Assembly: GCA_021229015.1 (NCBI GenBank)
Contig: CM037777.1
Location: 67,694,411-67,758,410 of the forward strand
Origin: Solen grandis
Taxonomy: Eukaryota; Mollusca; Bivalvia; Adapedonta; Solenidae
DNA: 64,000 nucleotides
Reading direction: 5' to 3'
The translations under genes and the position numbers were made by a program. How positions within the stretch are numbered: the first letter of the stretch is position 1; each line of letters starts with the position of its first letter. The notes beneath the pieces were generated by a model that ran no database searches, was not told the origin of the DNA, and was given only the letters and a program-made list of their open reading frames with translations. Of this stretch, positions 1-11,085 are shown in pieces.

Positions 1-500
1 AAATGTGTTGTGCAATCCCGGCTCTGTAGCTTCAAGGTCAAGGTCACACTTAGAGTTCAAAGGGTTTGTTTTTTGTGTCCACTCCATATCTTTGTCATTC
101 CTCAAAGGGTTTAGATTTTTTTTTTTTTTTTTTTTTCATAATTTAATGTGCACTGTAATGATACATTGTGTTGTGTACATTATCCAGGTTCATAGCTGAA
201 AGGTCATGGTCGCACCAAGAGGTCAAGTGTCATAAGCCCTGATAGTATATTGGTTTGCCCTCCATCCAGCTGTGCAGATATTGGGATGCTGTGATAACTT
301 AAAAACCATATTATAAGCTAGCTCAGTGAAACTTGGTATATGATGGCAATACATGTGTATGGAGATTATGCACCTCACCTTGACATTTTTCTTGGATAAA
401 AATACTGCTGCTGTGGTTATGAAAATTATCAAATTGCAATATTTATTTTTATTGACAAGCATTCAAATAGTCAAGCAGGCTGTCTTACGGACAGCTCTTC
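1..500. repeat. Diverged interspersed repeat fragments
   Basis: No gene is visible. The stretch carries a long T run (115-136) and wording typical of the repeat families further along, such as a 'tttgccctcc' block near 252. From about 457 it matches the tail of the repeat family seen at 19677-20646 (AAGCATTCAAATAGTCAAGC followed by a GACAGCTCTT end). It is read as one or two decayed elements, orientation as on the + strand. Confidence 0.5.
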
Positions 501-1219
501 TTTATTACATATTTTAATCAGGTAGATGCTCATATATGATCATGCTGGGCAGGTGATCTTTTTATCAGTGTCTTAATGTCTGACGCTAGTCCTCATTTAA
601 GAGGGATCTAATACAGAAATAATCTGGCAAAATTTTTTTTTGCCTTACACATTTTTTTGGCAAACTTTTTTTTATATTTAAAAGTGACATCGTTTCTCTT
701 TTCGCCCTCTAGGTTGACATTTGAGTTTTCTGAAAAATCATCAGTCACTTGGTTGTCAGACATGTTCGCTGGTCCAATGTCTTTCATTAAAGTCTTTAGT
801 AACAGAAGTTGCTAAAAGGTAATCAGTTGAAAATATGAGATACATATTGCAGTGTTCCCAGATACTCCCATATGTGTTTTTTTACCCCCCTATTGGTCTT
901 CATTACCAACAGTTTTAAAACCTTTGCTACAAATCACTTACAGAGAGGGTACAAAAGTTCAAGAAAAGCACAAATTTTACCCCCACTTTCAGATAAAAAA
1001 AAACAAACCAATGAAAGATATCATTTACGAAGATAAACTTGCCCACCGGATTATCTTCTTTGAAAAATCACTGGCCCGCAGTGATTTGAACCTGGCGCGG
1101 ACAAGCGGGCATCCACTTAAGAAAACCCCTGAACACTTCTATTGGTCATTCTTTCTTTTTGTAAATTCTTGAAGATATTTTATTGAGATACCCATGAATT
1201 ATAAATATATATTTTTCAG
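501..1219. other. AT-rich non-coding flank upstream of the TATDN2-like gene
   Basis: No coding signal was recognised. An open frame at 852-1172 has no domain and no splice support. The segment ends in a good acceptor (TATTTTTCAG at 1210-1219), so part of it is probably an intron or 5' flanking sequence of the gene that follows. No TATA box or CpG-rich promoter is evident. Confidence 0.4.
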
Positions 1220-1246
1220 TGACTCTTGCACAAGATTGTATGGATC

Positions 1247-4200
1247 ATGCCCAAGTGCCCCCACAAGGATCAGAAACATGTTGACGGTGTTTATAGAATC
1301 TTTCGTCAGTGCATGAAGAACTTGATCCATACTACAGACTCAAACAATTCAATCAGTAGGTCTGTAAGCAATACATCATTTGGGAACCAGACCCAGAATG
1401 GTGTTGAAAAAGTGAAGAAAAATTCTGGTCAAGGTTCAACTGATGATTTCAGAAATGAACATTGTTGGCCAAGTAGGAAGTTGGACTCATGGAATGACAC
1501 CAGTGTCACTTCTCCTACAGAGCTTGAAGTCTCTGTGGACAGTTCAGATAATGGTAAAACAGGCCATAGAAGTAGGTCCAGGTCAAGTGTAATCAAGAAA
1601 TCAAAGGTTAGTAAAAGAAATTGGATTAGAAACGAAGGAAGAAAGATGAGCAAATATGCCCGCTTTCCTAGTTTGAAAAGAGGAAAACAAGACAAAAGCA
1701 GGCCTAGACATGAGGAAGAAAGTCTATCTGAATATGGTAATCGCAGAACTAAAAACACAGCTAATGTTAATTATCAAAGAAATGTAACAGAAGATTGGAG
1801 TTTCGATTATCTAGTGGTTGAAAACAGTAGTATAAAGACTGGAAAGGATGAGACCAATGCTGCAGTCATGTCCCATGGCATGAAGATGGGCTTTGTAACA
1901 GATGAACAAAGAAACTGTTCGAATGAAGGCAACAGAAATAACATGAATAACTCTAACATGAAAAATGAGAAAATGCTGGCAAGTGAGTCAAAAGTAGAAC
2001 TTCTTAGTCTAGATGAGTTTTATTTAAGAGAAGAGGTAGACAAGCGACTGCAACTTGAAGCGGATGACCAAAAAAAACCTTTTGGTTCTCTTGTGAGTAC
2101 TCCAAAGAAAAATTCTGAAAAAGGATTTGTGAGCATTGATGAAAGTTTTCAGCATATAAGTCTTAAAGATGATAAAGCTAAAATAGTTGATATTAAAGAA
2201 AATGTTAATGAAGAGAAGACTGTATCCTCACACAACCATATTGGACATTCTAAATCTAGCTGTAAGTCTGAAGAGAAACAATCTCACAACAGCTTTAAAG
2301 GTCCATCCTTACAGTTGAAAGGAGTTAAAAGTGTAGGAAGGAGTCCTTTTACAAGGATGTATGTCTGTCCTCCACCCAGAGGTAGATTTCGGCCATCAGC
2401 AGGCAGAGGTAGGCTGAGGGACAAGAATGAGCTTCCTGAACTACCACCAAGATTTCAGCGGATGAATTCTAGAGAAAGGAATCTGAGATGTGGTAGAGAC
2501 CAGCTTCCTACTAGAGGCAAATGTCAAAGACCAGAATCCCCTCAAATACAAGAAGTAAGACATTCCAACAGGAACCATTGCAAGGATTACCAAAGAGAAG
2601 TAAAAGATTCAGCATGCACATACTCTGATGTTGGTTCACACTTTAATACAGATTGTATTAATTCTGAAAATGAAGATGCACTGATAACAAGACGTAATGT
2701 GGAAAGAGAAAAAGAGGTTGATAATGCTGTTGACAAACAACGCCTAGATGCAGTGACAGAATCTATACATATTTCTAGAAGGTCCCCTCTGAACTTTTCC
2801 AAACAACATGGCCACATGTCAGTTTACGAGCATATTATACCTTGCTCAGAAGATTGGGGCTCTGATTTAGCAATTGAGTTAGAAAATGAGGGACACATTG
2901 ATATTGGAGAACAAAGGAATGAGAAACTTTCTGATTTTACTGGTACAGGTATTATACATGATGGTTTTAAAGCTACCGTATGTGGAATTCAGGCCCTTGA
3001 AAACGATGTGATTTGTGAAAAGCAATTGCAGTCTTCAATATCTGAAATCAATTCTCCGGAATCTGTTCCATACCTGCCTCCACCTCCAGGTGAATTTGAA
3101 GATGATTCCAAAGCAGAACATGATGTGGCGGATAACATGCAAGATATAAGAAAAGAAATATATTTGCCTCCACCCCCTGATGAACCCCCAGATCCTTTTG
3201 AATATGAAGAAATGAGAACACCTGAAGAATTGATTGAGTTAGATACAGTGGAGGTATTTCGAGATGTTCCTCCTGAGCCTGTTCAAGAATGTTCAGATGT
3301 GAATAGTGAACTTAAATCTCTCAGCAATGAAATGTCAGATGAAAAAGACAGAATAACAGTAGCCAGAAAAGAACTTGACATAAGAAGAGGGTCCCCTAAC
3401 TTAGACTGTATTGGTATAAATAAAGATAATGTTAATTTGTTTAAGCAGGTATACCCATCTATGAACAACAGTGATGATCAAGTTATGTCTGTGACAGGTT
3501 CAAAAAGACCTAATGTGATGGCGGAATGTGTACCATGGATTTCCAATGGTCCAAATGGAAGAAATTTAGAGAAGCAAGAAGATGAGTCTGCTGAAAAGAA
3601 GGTAGCTAGTTTTGAAAACAACAGTCACCATGGATTTTGGGATGAGGATTATGATAAGTATTGCTTAATGCAGCAACAATATTTTCTTGGAGATTACGGT
3701 CGATTGTTCAGAAGAGTACAGAAACTGGTTGAATTATTTAAAAGCAACAAGAGACTGGTATGGCTGGAATATGCAACAAAGATATCAACCCAGAAACTTG
3801 CTTGAAAGTGGACATTGGCCACCGAGACAAAGTTCTTCATACAGGGAAGAACATTTAGTTGATAGTACAAATGCTGTTGCAGGAGATGCTGACACTAGTA
3901 AAATGGTGCCCAACAGAGACTACGATAGTGGCATTTATGGTAAAGGGTGTAGTTATGCTCATGGGCTTTCTGATTACTGGACAGACAACATGCCATATTG
4001 GCTTCGAAGTCAGCATCCAGTTTCAGATATGTGGGGTGGAGACTGGAATTACCCAGAACCTCATGCGGAGGTACGCGACAGAAAAAGTGAAAATCTAAAT
4101 GAATCTGGTGTTAGCAGACATTCTGTTGGAGCTAAACTAAGACACGGAAGCAAGAAAGAAGGGAAATTACCTGTGACTGTTGAGGAAAGAAACCTTAGGA

Positions 4201-4464
4201 TTGCTCATAACAAGGAAAAGGGTCAAGATGAATGTATTGATCAGGAAAAGGAAAGACAGAAACATTCTCTGCATGGAGGTGGATTGGACAAGCAAGAAAC
4301 TTCATCTGTAAGAGTCAGGTGCCCGTGCGAGCCCAGTCAGGTTCAGTATCTAGTGTGGAAGATGTGTAAATGTCAGGATGGCAACCCACAGCTGTGTCAG
4401 GTCATCCCTGGGGGCACTGATGAGCCCCTCCAGGATTTGGGATACTACACCTATGACTCCTTAG
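1247..4464 (+). CDS. TATDN2: TATDN2-like TatD nuclease, coding exon 1 (disordered N-terminal region)
   Basis: This is the N-terminal half of the TatD-type nuclease whose catalytic exons lie downstream. The exon probably opens at the acceptor ending at 1219. A TGA in frame at 1220 means translation should start at the ATG at 1247 (MPKCPHKDQKHVDGVYRIF). The product is highly charged and low in complexity: Ser/Asn/Lys-rich to about residue 350, an RG-rich patch (CPPPRGRFRPSAGRGRLR, near 2370-2420), then two acidic-proline blocks (YLPPPPGEFEDD and YLPPPPDEPPDPFEYEE, 3070-3210). The frame then breaks once near 3683 and continues in the next frame to the donor G|GTAAAT at 4464/4465, phase 1. No enzymatic domain was recognised here. 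Family membership rests on splicing phase and continuity with the TatD exons. It could instead be a separate gene. Confidence 0.7.
3681..3805 (+). other. Apparent frameshift 1 in the TATDN2-like gene
   Basis: The upstream frame runs through YCLMQQQYFLGDYGRLF and stops at 3803-3805. The next frame is open from 3669 and reads a coding-like stretch (EEYRNWLNYLKATRDWYGW) to the donor at 4464. Dropping one T from the TTTT at 3682-3685 joins the two frames smoothly. This could be an assembly indel, a real allelic indel, or much less likely a programmed +1 shift. Confidence 0.6.
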
Positions 4465-4773
4465 GTAAATAAACTTTGTAAAACCTGTTTGTTGTTTGTT
4501 GTTTTTCTCTCTGAGCAAGTTATTTAGATATATCTTCTGTGCTGCTAGCTACAGAATTACCTTGTGTAGATTTTTTCTCATGGTTGAGTCACAGAACTTA
4601 AGCAAGTTATGCCCAGTCTGGTCTTAAATGTCAAAGCATTGTATTATAAAAGAGGACTTTTATCTACATATATGAAATATATATATAGAAAAAAGATTGC
4701 TTGTAGGTTCTCATAAATTTATAAAACCAAGTGTTGGGGTTTTGAATAAGCGTAATTATGTGGGTTGTTTCAG
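4465..4773 (+). other. Intron 1 of the TATDN2-like gene
   Basis: This 309-bp phase-1 intron runs from GTAAAT to TTGTTTCAG. It is AT-rich with no repeat recognised. Splicing converts the stop just past the donor (TAA at 4470) into continuous coding sequence. Confidence 0.7.
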
Positions 4774-4935
4774 ATCAGGAAAATGTGTCGGCCATCTCGC
4801 GGACAATAGGCCCAGGGGGAGGGACTGGAACACGAGGACCTATCCGTTGCTCCACACCTGTGGCCTCCATTAGTCAGGGCAGTTTGCACCCACCTCCAGG
4901 ATTTGAGGCTCTTGTCTACCCGTGTGTAAGAGGAG
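4774..4935 (+). CDS. TATDN2: TATDN2-like TatD nuclease, coding exon 2
   Basis: This 162-nt exon lies between acceptor TTGTTTCAG and donor GGAG|GTAAGC. It encodes 54 residues including ISRTIGPGGGTGTRGPIR and HPPPGFEALVYPCVRG, continuing the Gly/Pro-rich disordered region. It is phase 1 at both ends and a multiple of three, so skipping it would keep the frame, which makes it a candidate cassette exon. The PPPGFEAL wording resembles the PPPG repeats in the next exon, supporting a single protein. No catalytic role is expected. Confidence 0.7.
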
Positions 4936-4966
4936 GTAAGCTATGAAATGCTTTGTGTCACCTGCC

Positions 4967-5207
4967 TTAACCCTTTCCCTCATAGAGGAAACCATGAAAA
5001 GACCTATGCGAACAGCATAAAACCAGATCAGCCTGCGAGTAACTTGCAGGCTGATCAGGTTTTATGCTGTTCGCTGCTCCTCAGTGGTCTGGTAATGAGG
5101 ATTTTGTAATTAATTTGGTAAGGTTTGAGTTTGGCTTTCTGCAGATCAGGCTTTATGTTGTACCTATTGAGTGCGTCAAAATGAGTCTATATGAGGGAAA
5201 GGGTTAA
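4967..5207. mobile_element. piggyBac-like MITE, copy 1 (241 bp, TTAA-flanked)
   Basis: TTAA is followed by CCCTTTCCCTCATA and, at the other end, TATGAGGGAAAGGG is followed by TTAA. The inside holds a near-perfect hairpin (5008-5074: GCGAACAGCATAAAACCAG and its complement). Four more copies of the same family lie in this window. Coding capacity is nil. TTAA ends and CCC termini fit a non-autonomous piggyBac element. The copy sits in intron 2 of the TATDN2-like gene. Confidence 0.8.
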
Positions 5208-5897
5208 GCAGAGGTGACATACAGGGATCACTTCTCCCATGTCTGTCTGTCACACTTTTTCTGTTGTGCTTCTTTCAGTAGGTGATACATGTGTTCCAAA
5301 GTACACTTCTTGTATTTTCCTTTTTTTATCAGGATCTATTGATATGGGTCTCCACTTAGGAAGTCTTCATGCATGTTTTATGAAAATTCAATGTACCCTA
5401 GGATTTCGTTTCCTCTCAAAAAATTCGGTGAAATCCTTTTCTTCCATACTTGTAGTGCAATTTAAGACTCCTTCATTTTTCATCAGGAAAAAGAAAACTG
5501 TTTCCGACAAATTTTCAAAATATTGTCATAAGTCTGGTTGGTATATTTTAAACAGAACCTTCTTGATCTGGGTAGAATATGTATTTGACACAAAGCTTTT
5601 CTCAGGCCAGAAATGAAATGAATGTTGCGACCTCACAGGTTCTTTTTTTTCTATGATTTATGTTTCATTGGGTTCTGTATTTCCAATATGGAAGATGATA
5701 ATGAAATAACATGTTGTTTTTTTTTGTCCCATTCAAAATATTAAACACATGTATAGAATATTTTTTTTGTGTAAAAAATGATTTTTTATGTAGTCAGTGA
5801 ATTACTTATTATTGCATTAAATAAGACATTGAAACTTTGTTATTTTCAATAAGAGATGAATCACATGCCATGTTAGGTATATTCTATACTACTTCAG
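5208..5897. repeat. Intron 2 remainder with a fragment of the GTCACCTG repeat family
   Basis: From about 5208 to 5290 the sequence (GGTGACATACAGGGATCACT, then TGTCTGTCTGTCAC) matches repeat starts seen at 9076 and 17484. The rest, to the acceptor CTACTTCAG at 5889-5897, is AT-rich with no gene recognised. Confidence 0.5.
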
Positions 5898-8307
5898 AAA
5901 CACATCCAGGTCCCCCAGGCCAGGACACCAGGAGAGTGCAGAGAAGAATGCCTGATACAGTGCCAGATAGTATAGCCGCCACTTACCACACTCAAACTGG
6001 CTTGTCCTTTGAGAATAAGCCTGGCATAGGCAGAAGTCAGAAGATCAGAATGCAACATCCTTTGGAGACTCGGCAGGATTCGGAAAAGCAGTTGATAATT
6101 TACAAAATGTGCAAGTAGGTACTGAATGGTTAGATAAGAACAATAACAAGGCAATTCTTGTCGAGAGAGATGCAGTTACTGAAGGACTAGATTTAAATAG
6201 CAGAGCTAAAGGAAGTGAAGTAAATTGGAATAATAAGCCAGTTGATTTGTCAAAGATGCCTGCCTGTGTTGAAAGGTCTGCTACTCATCTGACAAGAGCA
6301 GAAGAAAGCTTGAACAAGGCTGTGGAGACCAAAACTAGTTTGACATCAGCACTGCAGATAATGAGAGGTGCCATTCATGCAATAGAGAACTTGTCGAAGA
6401 ATACAGACACCAAGAAAGTTACACTAGGTCAAACAGATGGTGGTGCTGAAATAAGGGAGGTTGTGAATGCTTCAGTTTGTAATGAAACCTATGATGATAT
6501 TGATAAAGTGCAATGCCACAGTCTTGTTAGAAATTCTTCTGAAAGAGGGAGAAATCATGCAGGAATCAAGACAGGTTTTACAGGCAATGCATTAACTGAT
6601 GCTGAGAGGAAAAGTTCCAAAGTGAATAAAGAAGAATGGGGAGATTCAGTAGTAGTTGAAAACACAAGTGATATGGTGAAGATACTGAATACCACCTGTA
6701 CAGATTACCTGTCTAGCAATGAACTGAGCGATGATAGCAATGATGAAAAACTAAAAGATAGCATCTTAACTCAGTCTGAATCAGTTTCAGAAGATGAAGG
6801 AGAACCTAATAATGAAATTCTGGAACATGAGATTACACATTTCTCAAATGATTCTAGGGTTATGAACAATGCACTGAGTGCACATATGGAGTATCTGAAA
6901 CAGCACACCTCAATGAATGGACCTGTTCATAGAGGGATGACTAGCCCAAGGTTTTTTCAGAACCATTTTCAACCATCCTGTAGACAATCTCTAATGTACA
7001 GAGGGGTAACTGGTCCTCCCCCTAAGATGCAACCATTCAGAACACCGGTCCCAAGGTCCAGATTTGGTCCTCCACCAGGCATGGTTGGCCAGTTCAGAAC
7101 AGATATCCCACCCCCTGGTTTTATGCATTTGCCACCGCCAAAACATGTGTCTTTGACCCAGGAGGAACTTGGATTAAAATCACCTCCCCCTCCATACCCT
7201 GACAGTGGTAGAAATTTTGTCCAGAGGCTGGCCAATAAACCACCAAAAGGTTTGGAAGGACCGAACCTGAAATATGGCCCATGTAGAACAACGCTAACCT
7301 CAGACAATGTCAAAGATTGTCCTCAGATGAACAAGGTGAAACTTGTAGATTACGTTTGTAGTGATGATGAAAGTTCATTTGACAGTCTGATGAATTCTCA
7401 GGGAGACAGATTGTGAAAGATATGCCAGGAAGTGATGGAAGGAGAAGTGAAAGGGATAGTGGATTGTTTCCAACACCTAAAAAGTTCAAGTCCTCGGAGA
7501 GTGAAGGTTCCTCCGGAGGTATTGCGAGTGACAATGACAGTAGTCATGGTGATAGTGAAACACTAGACCCTGCAATTCATTTTGTTAGAAGGCCACAGAA
7601 GAAAATGAAACAGAAAGCATTAAAGTCCTTCAAGGCACTGGAACCGAAGGTACTGAAAGCAGCTTTAGAAACTACACCCAAAAAGTGTTCAGAAACTGCA
7701 GAAAATAGAAGTTTTGCGGATGTGTTGAGTAATGCTAGAAAACGCAAGGACAACGGGGCTCAAACAGGATCAAGAGAAGACAGTGTTAATGCAGAGAGTG
7801 GCCAACATTTGCAGTCACTCTTGCCAGCGCTACCTTCGACACATTCATCCCTGTCACCTCTGCCACTTTTCCCCATGAGTCCATTCTGGGGCATGTACCT
7901 TGATGCTCAAAACTCCTCCCTCCTGGGGCAGAGCCCGACAGAACCACTGTACTCCAAAATATCACCACTATCAAATAACCCAAAACAGTATCAGAAAGAA
8001 ATAATCAGTCCATTCAGAAAGACTGGTAGCAAGTTTTTCTCACCTGGGCAGGCTGCATCTCATTCCCCATCAGAGACCGACAGTGAAAGTATCTCTCTCA
8101 GAAATGACTGGAAGAACAACTTCGTGAGTTTCCACAGTTTTGGGGTGAAGTATATAGACACACATTGCCATCTTGACTTCCTGTTCAGTCGAGAAGGTTT
8201 CCATGGCAATTTAAAGAAGTACATGGAGAAGCATCCCGAGACGTTTCCCAGTATGTTTGAAGGCTGTGTGGCAGTCTTTTGTAACCCCGCTTCCTTCACA
8301 CCCAGAG
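5898..8307 (+). CDS. TATDN2: TATDN2-like TatD nuclease, coding exon 3 (start of catalytic domain)
   Basis: The exon runs from acceptor CTACTTCAG to donor AGAG|GTAATT, phase 1 at both ends. It encodes a Pro-rich opening (THPGPPGQDTRR), an acidic Ser/Asn region, and proline clusters (PPPGMVGQFR, PPPGFMHLPPPKH, SPPPPYPDSG). A Ser/Lys linker (LFPTPKKFKSSESEGSSGG) follows. At 8140 the TatD fold begins: VKYIDTHCHLDFLFSREG carries the HxH metal-binding pair, followed by FEGCVAVFCNPASF. Two frame breaks (6019-6118 and 7383-7416) interrupt the exon, each consistent with one missing base. The actual length (2410 nt) plus two bases is a multiple of three, as the splice phases require. The catalytic part is confident; unity of the N-terminal part is inferred. 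Confidence 0.8.
6019..6118 (+). other. Apparent frameshift 2 in the TATDN2-like gene
   Basis: The frame entering from the acceptor ends at a TAG at 6116-6118. The frame that stays open to 7416 is free of stops from 6019 and reads a coding-like FGKAVDNLQNVQVGTEWLDK over the same stretch. One missing base in this interval would join them; AAAA runs occur at 6084-6087 and 6104-6107. An alternative is a cryptic acceptor at 6040 (AAGTCAG), which also gives phase 1 but has a weak pyrimidine tract. Confidence 0.55.
7383..7416 (+). other. Apparent frameshift 3 in the TATDN2-like gene
   Basis: The upstream frame (DDESSFDSLMNSQGDRL) stops at 7414-7416, while the downstream frame, open from 7383, carries KDMPGSDGRRSERDSG directly into the TatD domain. 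One missing base inside this 34-bp overlap would restore continuity. The overlap is too short to hold an intron. Confidence 0.6.
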
Positions 8308-8642
8308 GTAATTAATTATCAATTTTGTTACAGTCCTTTTTACTGGCTATTTCAGGGAAAAGATCCAAGCCAAAATTGGGGAAATCGAAGTGAAATATTC
8401 AAATTAGGGGTAAGGGGTATACAACCCTTTTCATCAGGTTTTCATTGAAAATCCTGGTTATTAGAACTGGGTATGTCATAAGGAAGGTGAATGCATAGGT
8501 GCATGGGTGGGTGTTTGTCAAACTTTTCGTTTCCATTGAATATCTCCTGTTAGAGATACTGTTTTACTTGGTAGGTAGATTCCTTATGGGAAGAGGAAGA
8601 TTGGAATTGATTCTCAGAATAATAGGGTCAGGGTCACTGTTA
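8308..8642 (+). other. Start of intron 3 of the TATDN2-like gene
   Basis: Non-coding sequence after the donor at 8308. Phrases such as GGGTCAGGGTCACTGTTATT near 8626 look like interspersed repeat debris. No gene was seen. Confidence 0.5.
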
Positions 8643-8884
8643 TTAACCCTTTCCCTCATAGAGGACACCATGAAAAGACTTATGCGAACAGCATAAAACC
8701 AGATCAGCCTGCGAGTAACTCGCAGACTGATCAGGTTTTATGCTGTTCGCTACTCCTTAGTGGTCTGGAAATGAGGATTTTGTAATTAAATTTGGTAAGG
8801 TTTAACTGTGGTTTTCTGCAGATCATGCTTTATGTGATGCCTATTGAGGGCGTCAAAATGAGTCTATATGAGGGAAGGGGTTAA
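8643..8884. mobile_element. piggyBac-like MITE, copy 2 (242 bp)
   Basis: TTAACCCTTTCCCTCATAGA at the left and GAGGGAAGGGGTTAA at the right, with the same internal hairpin and the same right half (GTGGTTTTCTGCAGATCA) as copy 1. The ends are TTAA on both sides. A few substitutions separate it from copy 1, so it is not a recent duplicate. Confidence 0.8.
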
Positions 8885-10220
8885 ATTAGATTTGTTCCCG
8901 TCAAATTCTTTTAGGAGTGAATTATGACGATCAGATTTAGTAGATAGATACTTTATGGAAAGAGGGATGTTGGGATTTATTTTCATGTCAATAGAGTCAA
9001 GGTCATGGTCACTGTTGCTAAAAATAGTTTTCCTTGCCTGTTGTGTCACTTTGAAACCTGTTTTTGTTTTTTTTTGTCACCTGCTGTAAACGGGTGACAC
9101 ATAAGGATCCATTTTGCGGCATCTGTCTGTCTGTTCGTCATTTTTTTCCCCTGACACGTCAATCTGTGTCACACGTGTTCCAAAGAACACGATTGTGTGT
9201 CATTTGACTGGCTTCTTGTTTAGGCATTGGATTTGGCTCAGACTATCTTACCTAGTGTGTGTATTGAAAAAGACGTGTTGTATAAATGTAAAAATTCAAA
9301 ATTCAAAAAATCATATTCCAAGTAGGCAGCATGTTAACTTGATAACCTTGGCTATTGACAATGAAAAACTGATTAACTTGCAATTGAGAAAGATAAAAAA
9401 AATCTTTTAAAACTGCAAATTAACAAATGCATGCTATTTTTTTTTACAGCGTTTACACCTGCTTACTCAAACATTCATTTCTGATTAAATAGCTCAAATT
9501 TTATCTTAAAAACTGTCACCTCTGCTTATTATCACCTGAGGAATATTGAATGTTTCTTTGACATAAAGAAGGGTCGCATGTTAAGTGCATGCTCTCAGTG
9601 CATTCTGTTGTTTGGAATGGGGGATACTGCTTCACAAAAGAATGTCGATAAAATCTCGTTCCGCAAGTTATAAAGGACAGAATGAGTAGTAACTTAATAG
9701 TTGGCCTTGGATAACGTTCTTAAAACAACAAAGAAATGAAATCAAACAAAATTTACTGTGCAGAATTTTTTTTTCCTGCTGAAGTCAATAGGTTTATGTG
9801 TTCTATGCTGCCAGCCTGTACATGTCTGTTCAGTTTACATAAGATTAATTTTACCTTGATGATATTAACTTCCATACTTCATCTTAAAATTCAAATTTTG
9901 ATATTGGAAATTAAAACTTATAGAGTGAATTTGAATGCCTTTTTTTCGTATTTGAAAAGTAAACTTGACAATGTGTAGTTATTGCTCTTGGAAAATGCAA
10001 CAAATTGAGCAATTATATACAATTAATGTGAATGATGCTACTGGGTCCACTTCTACTTGTACATTTTTTTTCTCCATAAATTATCAAAATAGGCTGCTCT
10101 GACAAAAGATTGGAATTTGTATTCCAGGAGTGTGTCTTATATCCAATATTTATACAGAACACAGTGGAAGTTGGCAATACATGAAAAGAACATTACTGAA
10201 AGGCATTGTGAAAGTTAATA
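8885..10220. repeat. Intron 3: repeat fragment and AT-rich sequence
   Basis: A short palindromic repeat head (GTCACCTGCTGTAAACGGGT at 9077-9096, continuing GACACATAAGGATCC) opens a fragment of the family also seen at 5208 and 17484. Beyond about 9230 the DNA is AT-rich. No gene or structured RNA was recognised. Confidence 0.5.
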
Positions 10221-10229
10221 AGTCTCCAT

Positions 10230-11085
10230 AGATAAAACTGGTTGGGGACTATAGGTTTACGCATGCCTGTCCATCATTCTGTCTGTCCATCATTCTGTTT
10301 GTCCCGCTCTTGTGTCAGCTCCATAACTTAGACATTTATGGATGGATTTTAATAATACTTAACAAAAGTATTCCTCATAACCCAGGGGTGTGTCGTGCGC
10401 ATCAGCCATATGCACCATTGAAAGAAGTGTTAAAAATTGTCTTTGGTGTTCAAAGGCTACATATTCATGTCCCCTCTATAAGTTCCATATTAATGGATGG
10501 ATTTTCGTAAAATTTTACAAAAGTGTTTGTCATAAGACAAAGGTGTATCGCACACACCAACAGTATGCACACTTAAAATGTCAAGGTCACTGGAGTTGTT
10601 AGAAATTCTCTTTGGTATTTATAGGCTTTGTGTCCACTCTATAACTTCAATATCTATGTTTGGATTTTCTTTAAACTTTACAGAAGTGTTTGTTATGACA
10701 CAGAGATGTGTCATGTGCATCAGCCATACGCATCCTTGAAAAATCATGGTTACTGGAGTTGTTAGAAATTCTCTTTGGTATTTATTTGTTTTGTGTCTGC
10801 CCTGTAATTTCAGTATCTATGGCTGGATTTTCATCAAACTTTACAAAAGTATTTGTCATTACATGAAGATGTGTTGGTGCAACAACCATATCCATGCTTG
10901 AAAGGTCAAGGTCACATGAGTTGTTAGAAGTTGTCTTTGGTATTCATAGGCTACATTTTCATGTCCGCTTTATGAACATCCATATCTATGTTTGGATTTT
11001 CATGAAACTTTACATAAGTGTTTGTCAAAACACATAGGTGTGTTGCAGGCATCAGCCATATGCACACTAGAAAGGTCAGTACGTT
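10230..11085. repeat. Diverged tandem repeat, units of about 165 bp
   Basis: The block starts with GGACTATAGGTTTACGCATG and a CTGTC-rich tract. About five related units follow, each with 'tatggatggattt', 'aaactttacaaaagtgtttgtca' type phrases and 'catcagccatatgcac'. The architecture is the same as the CCGTC-headed tandem families described in the findings. There are no coding frames. Confidence 0.7.

Noticed and set aside
852..1172. Open frame of 106 codons upstream of the TATDN2-like gene
   Set aside because: It has no domain, crosses homopolymers, and is not joined by plausible splice sites in a consistent phase; coding character is poor.
3655..3720. Very short GT-AG intervals (16 nt at 3659-3674 and 13 nt near 3700) that would fix the first frame break as micro-introns
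   Set aside because: They are far below the minimum size for spliceosomal introns; a one-base indel at TTTT is simpler.
6969..7313. Gly-rich antisense frame
   Set aside because: It is the complement of the proline-rich part of the TATDN2-like exon 3.
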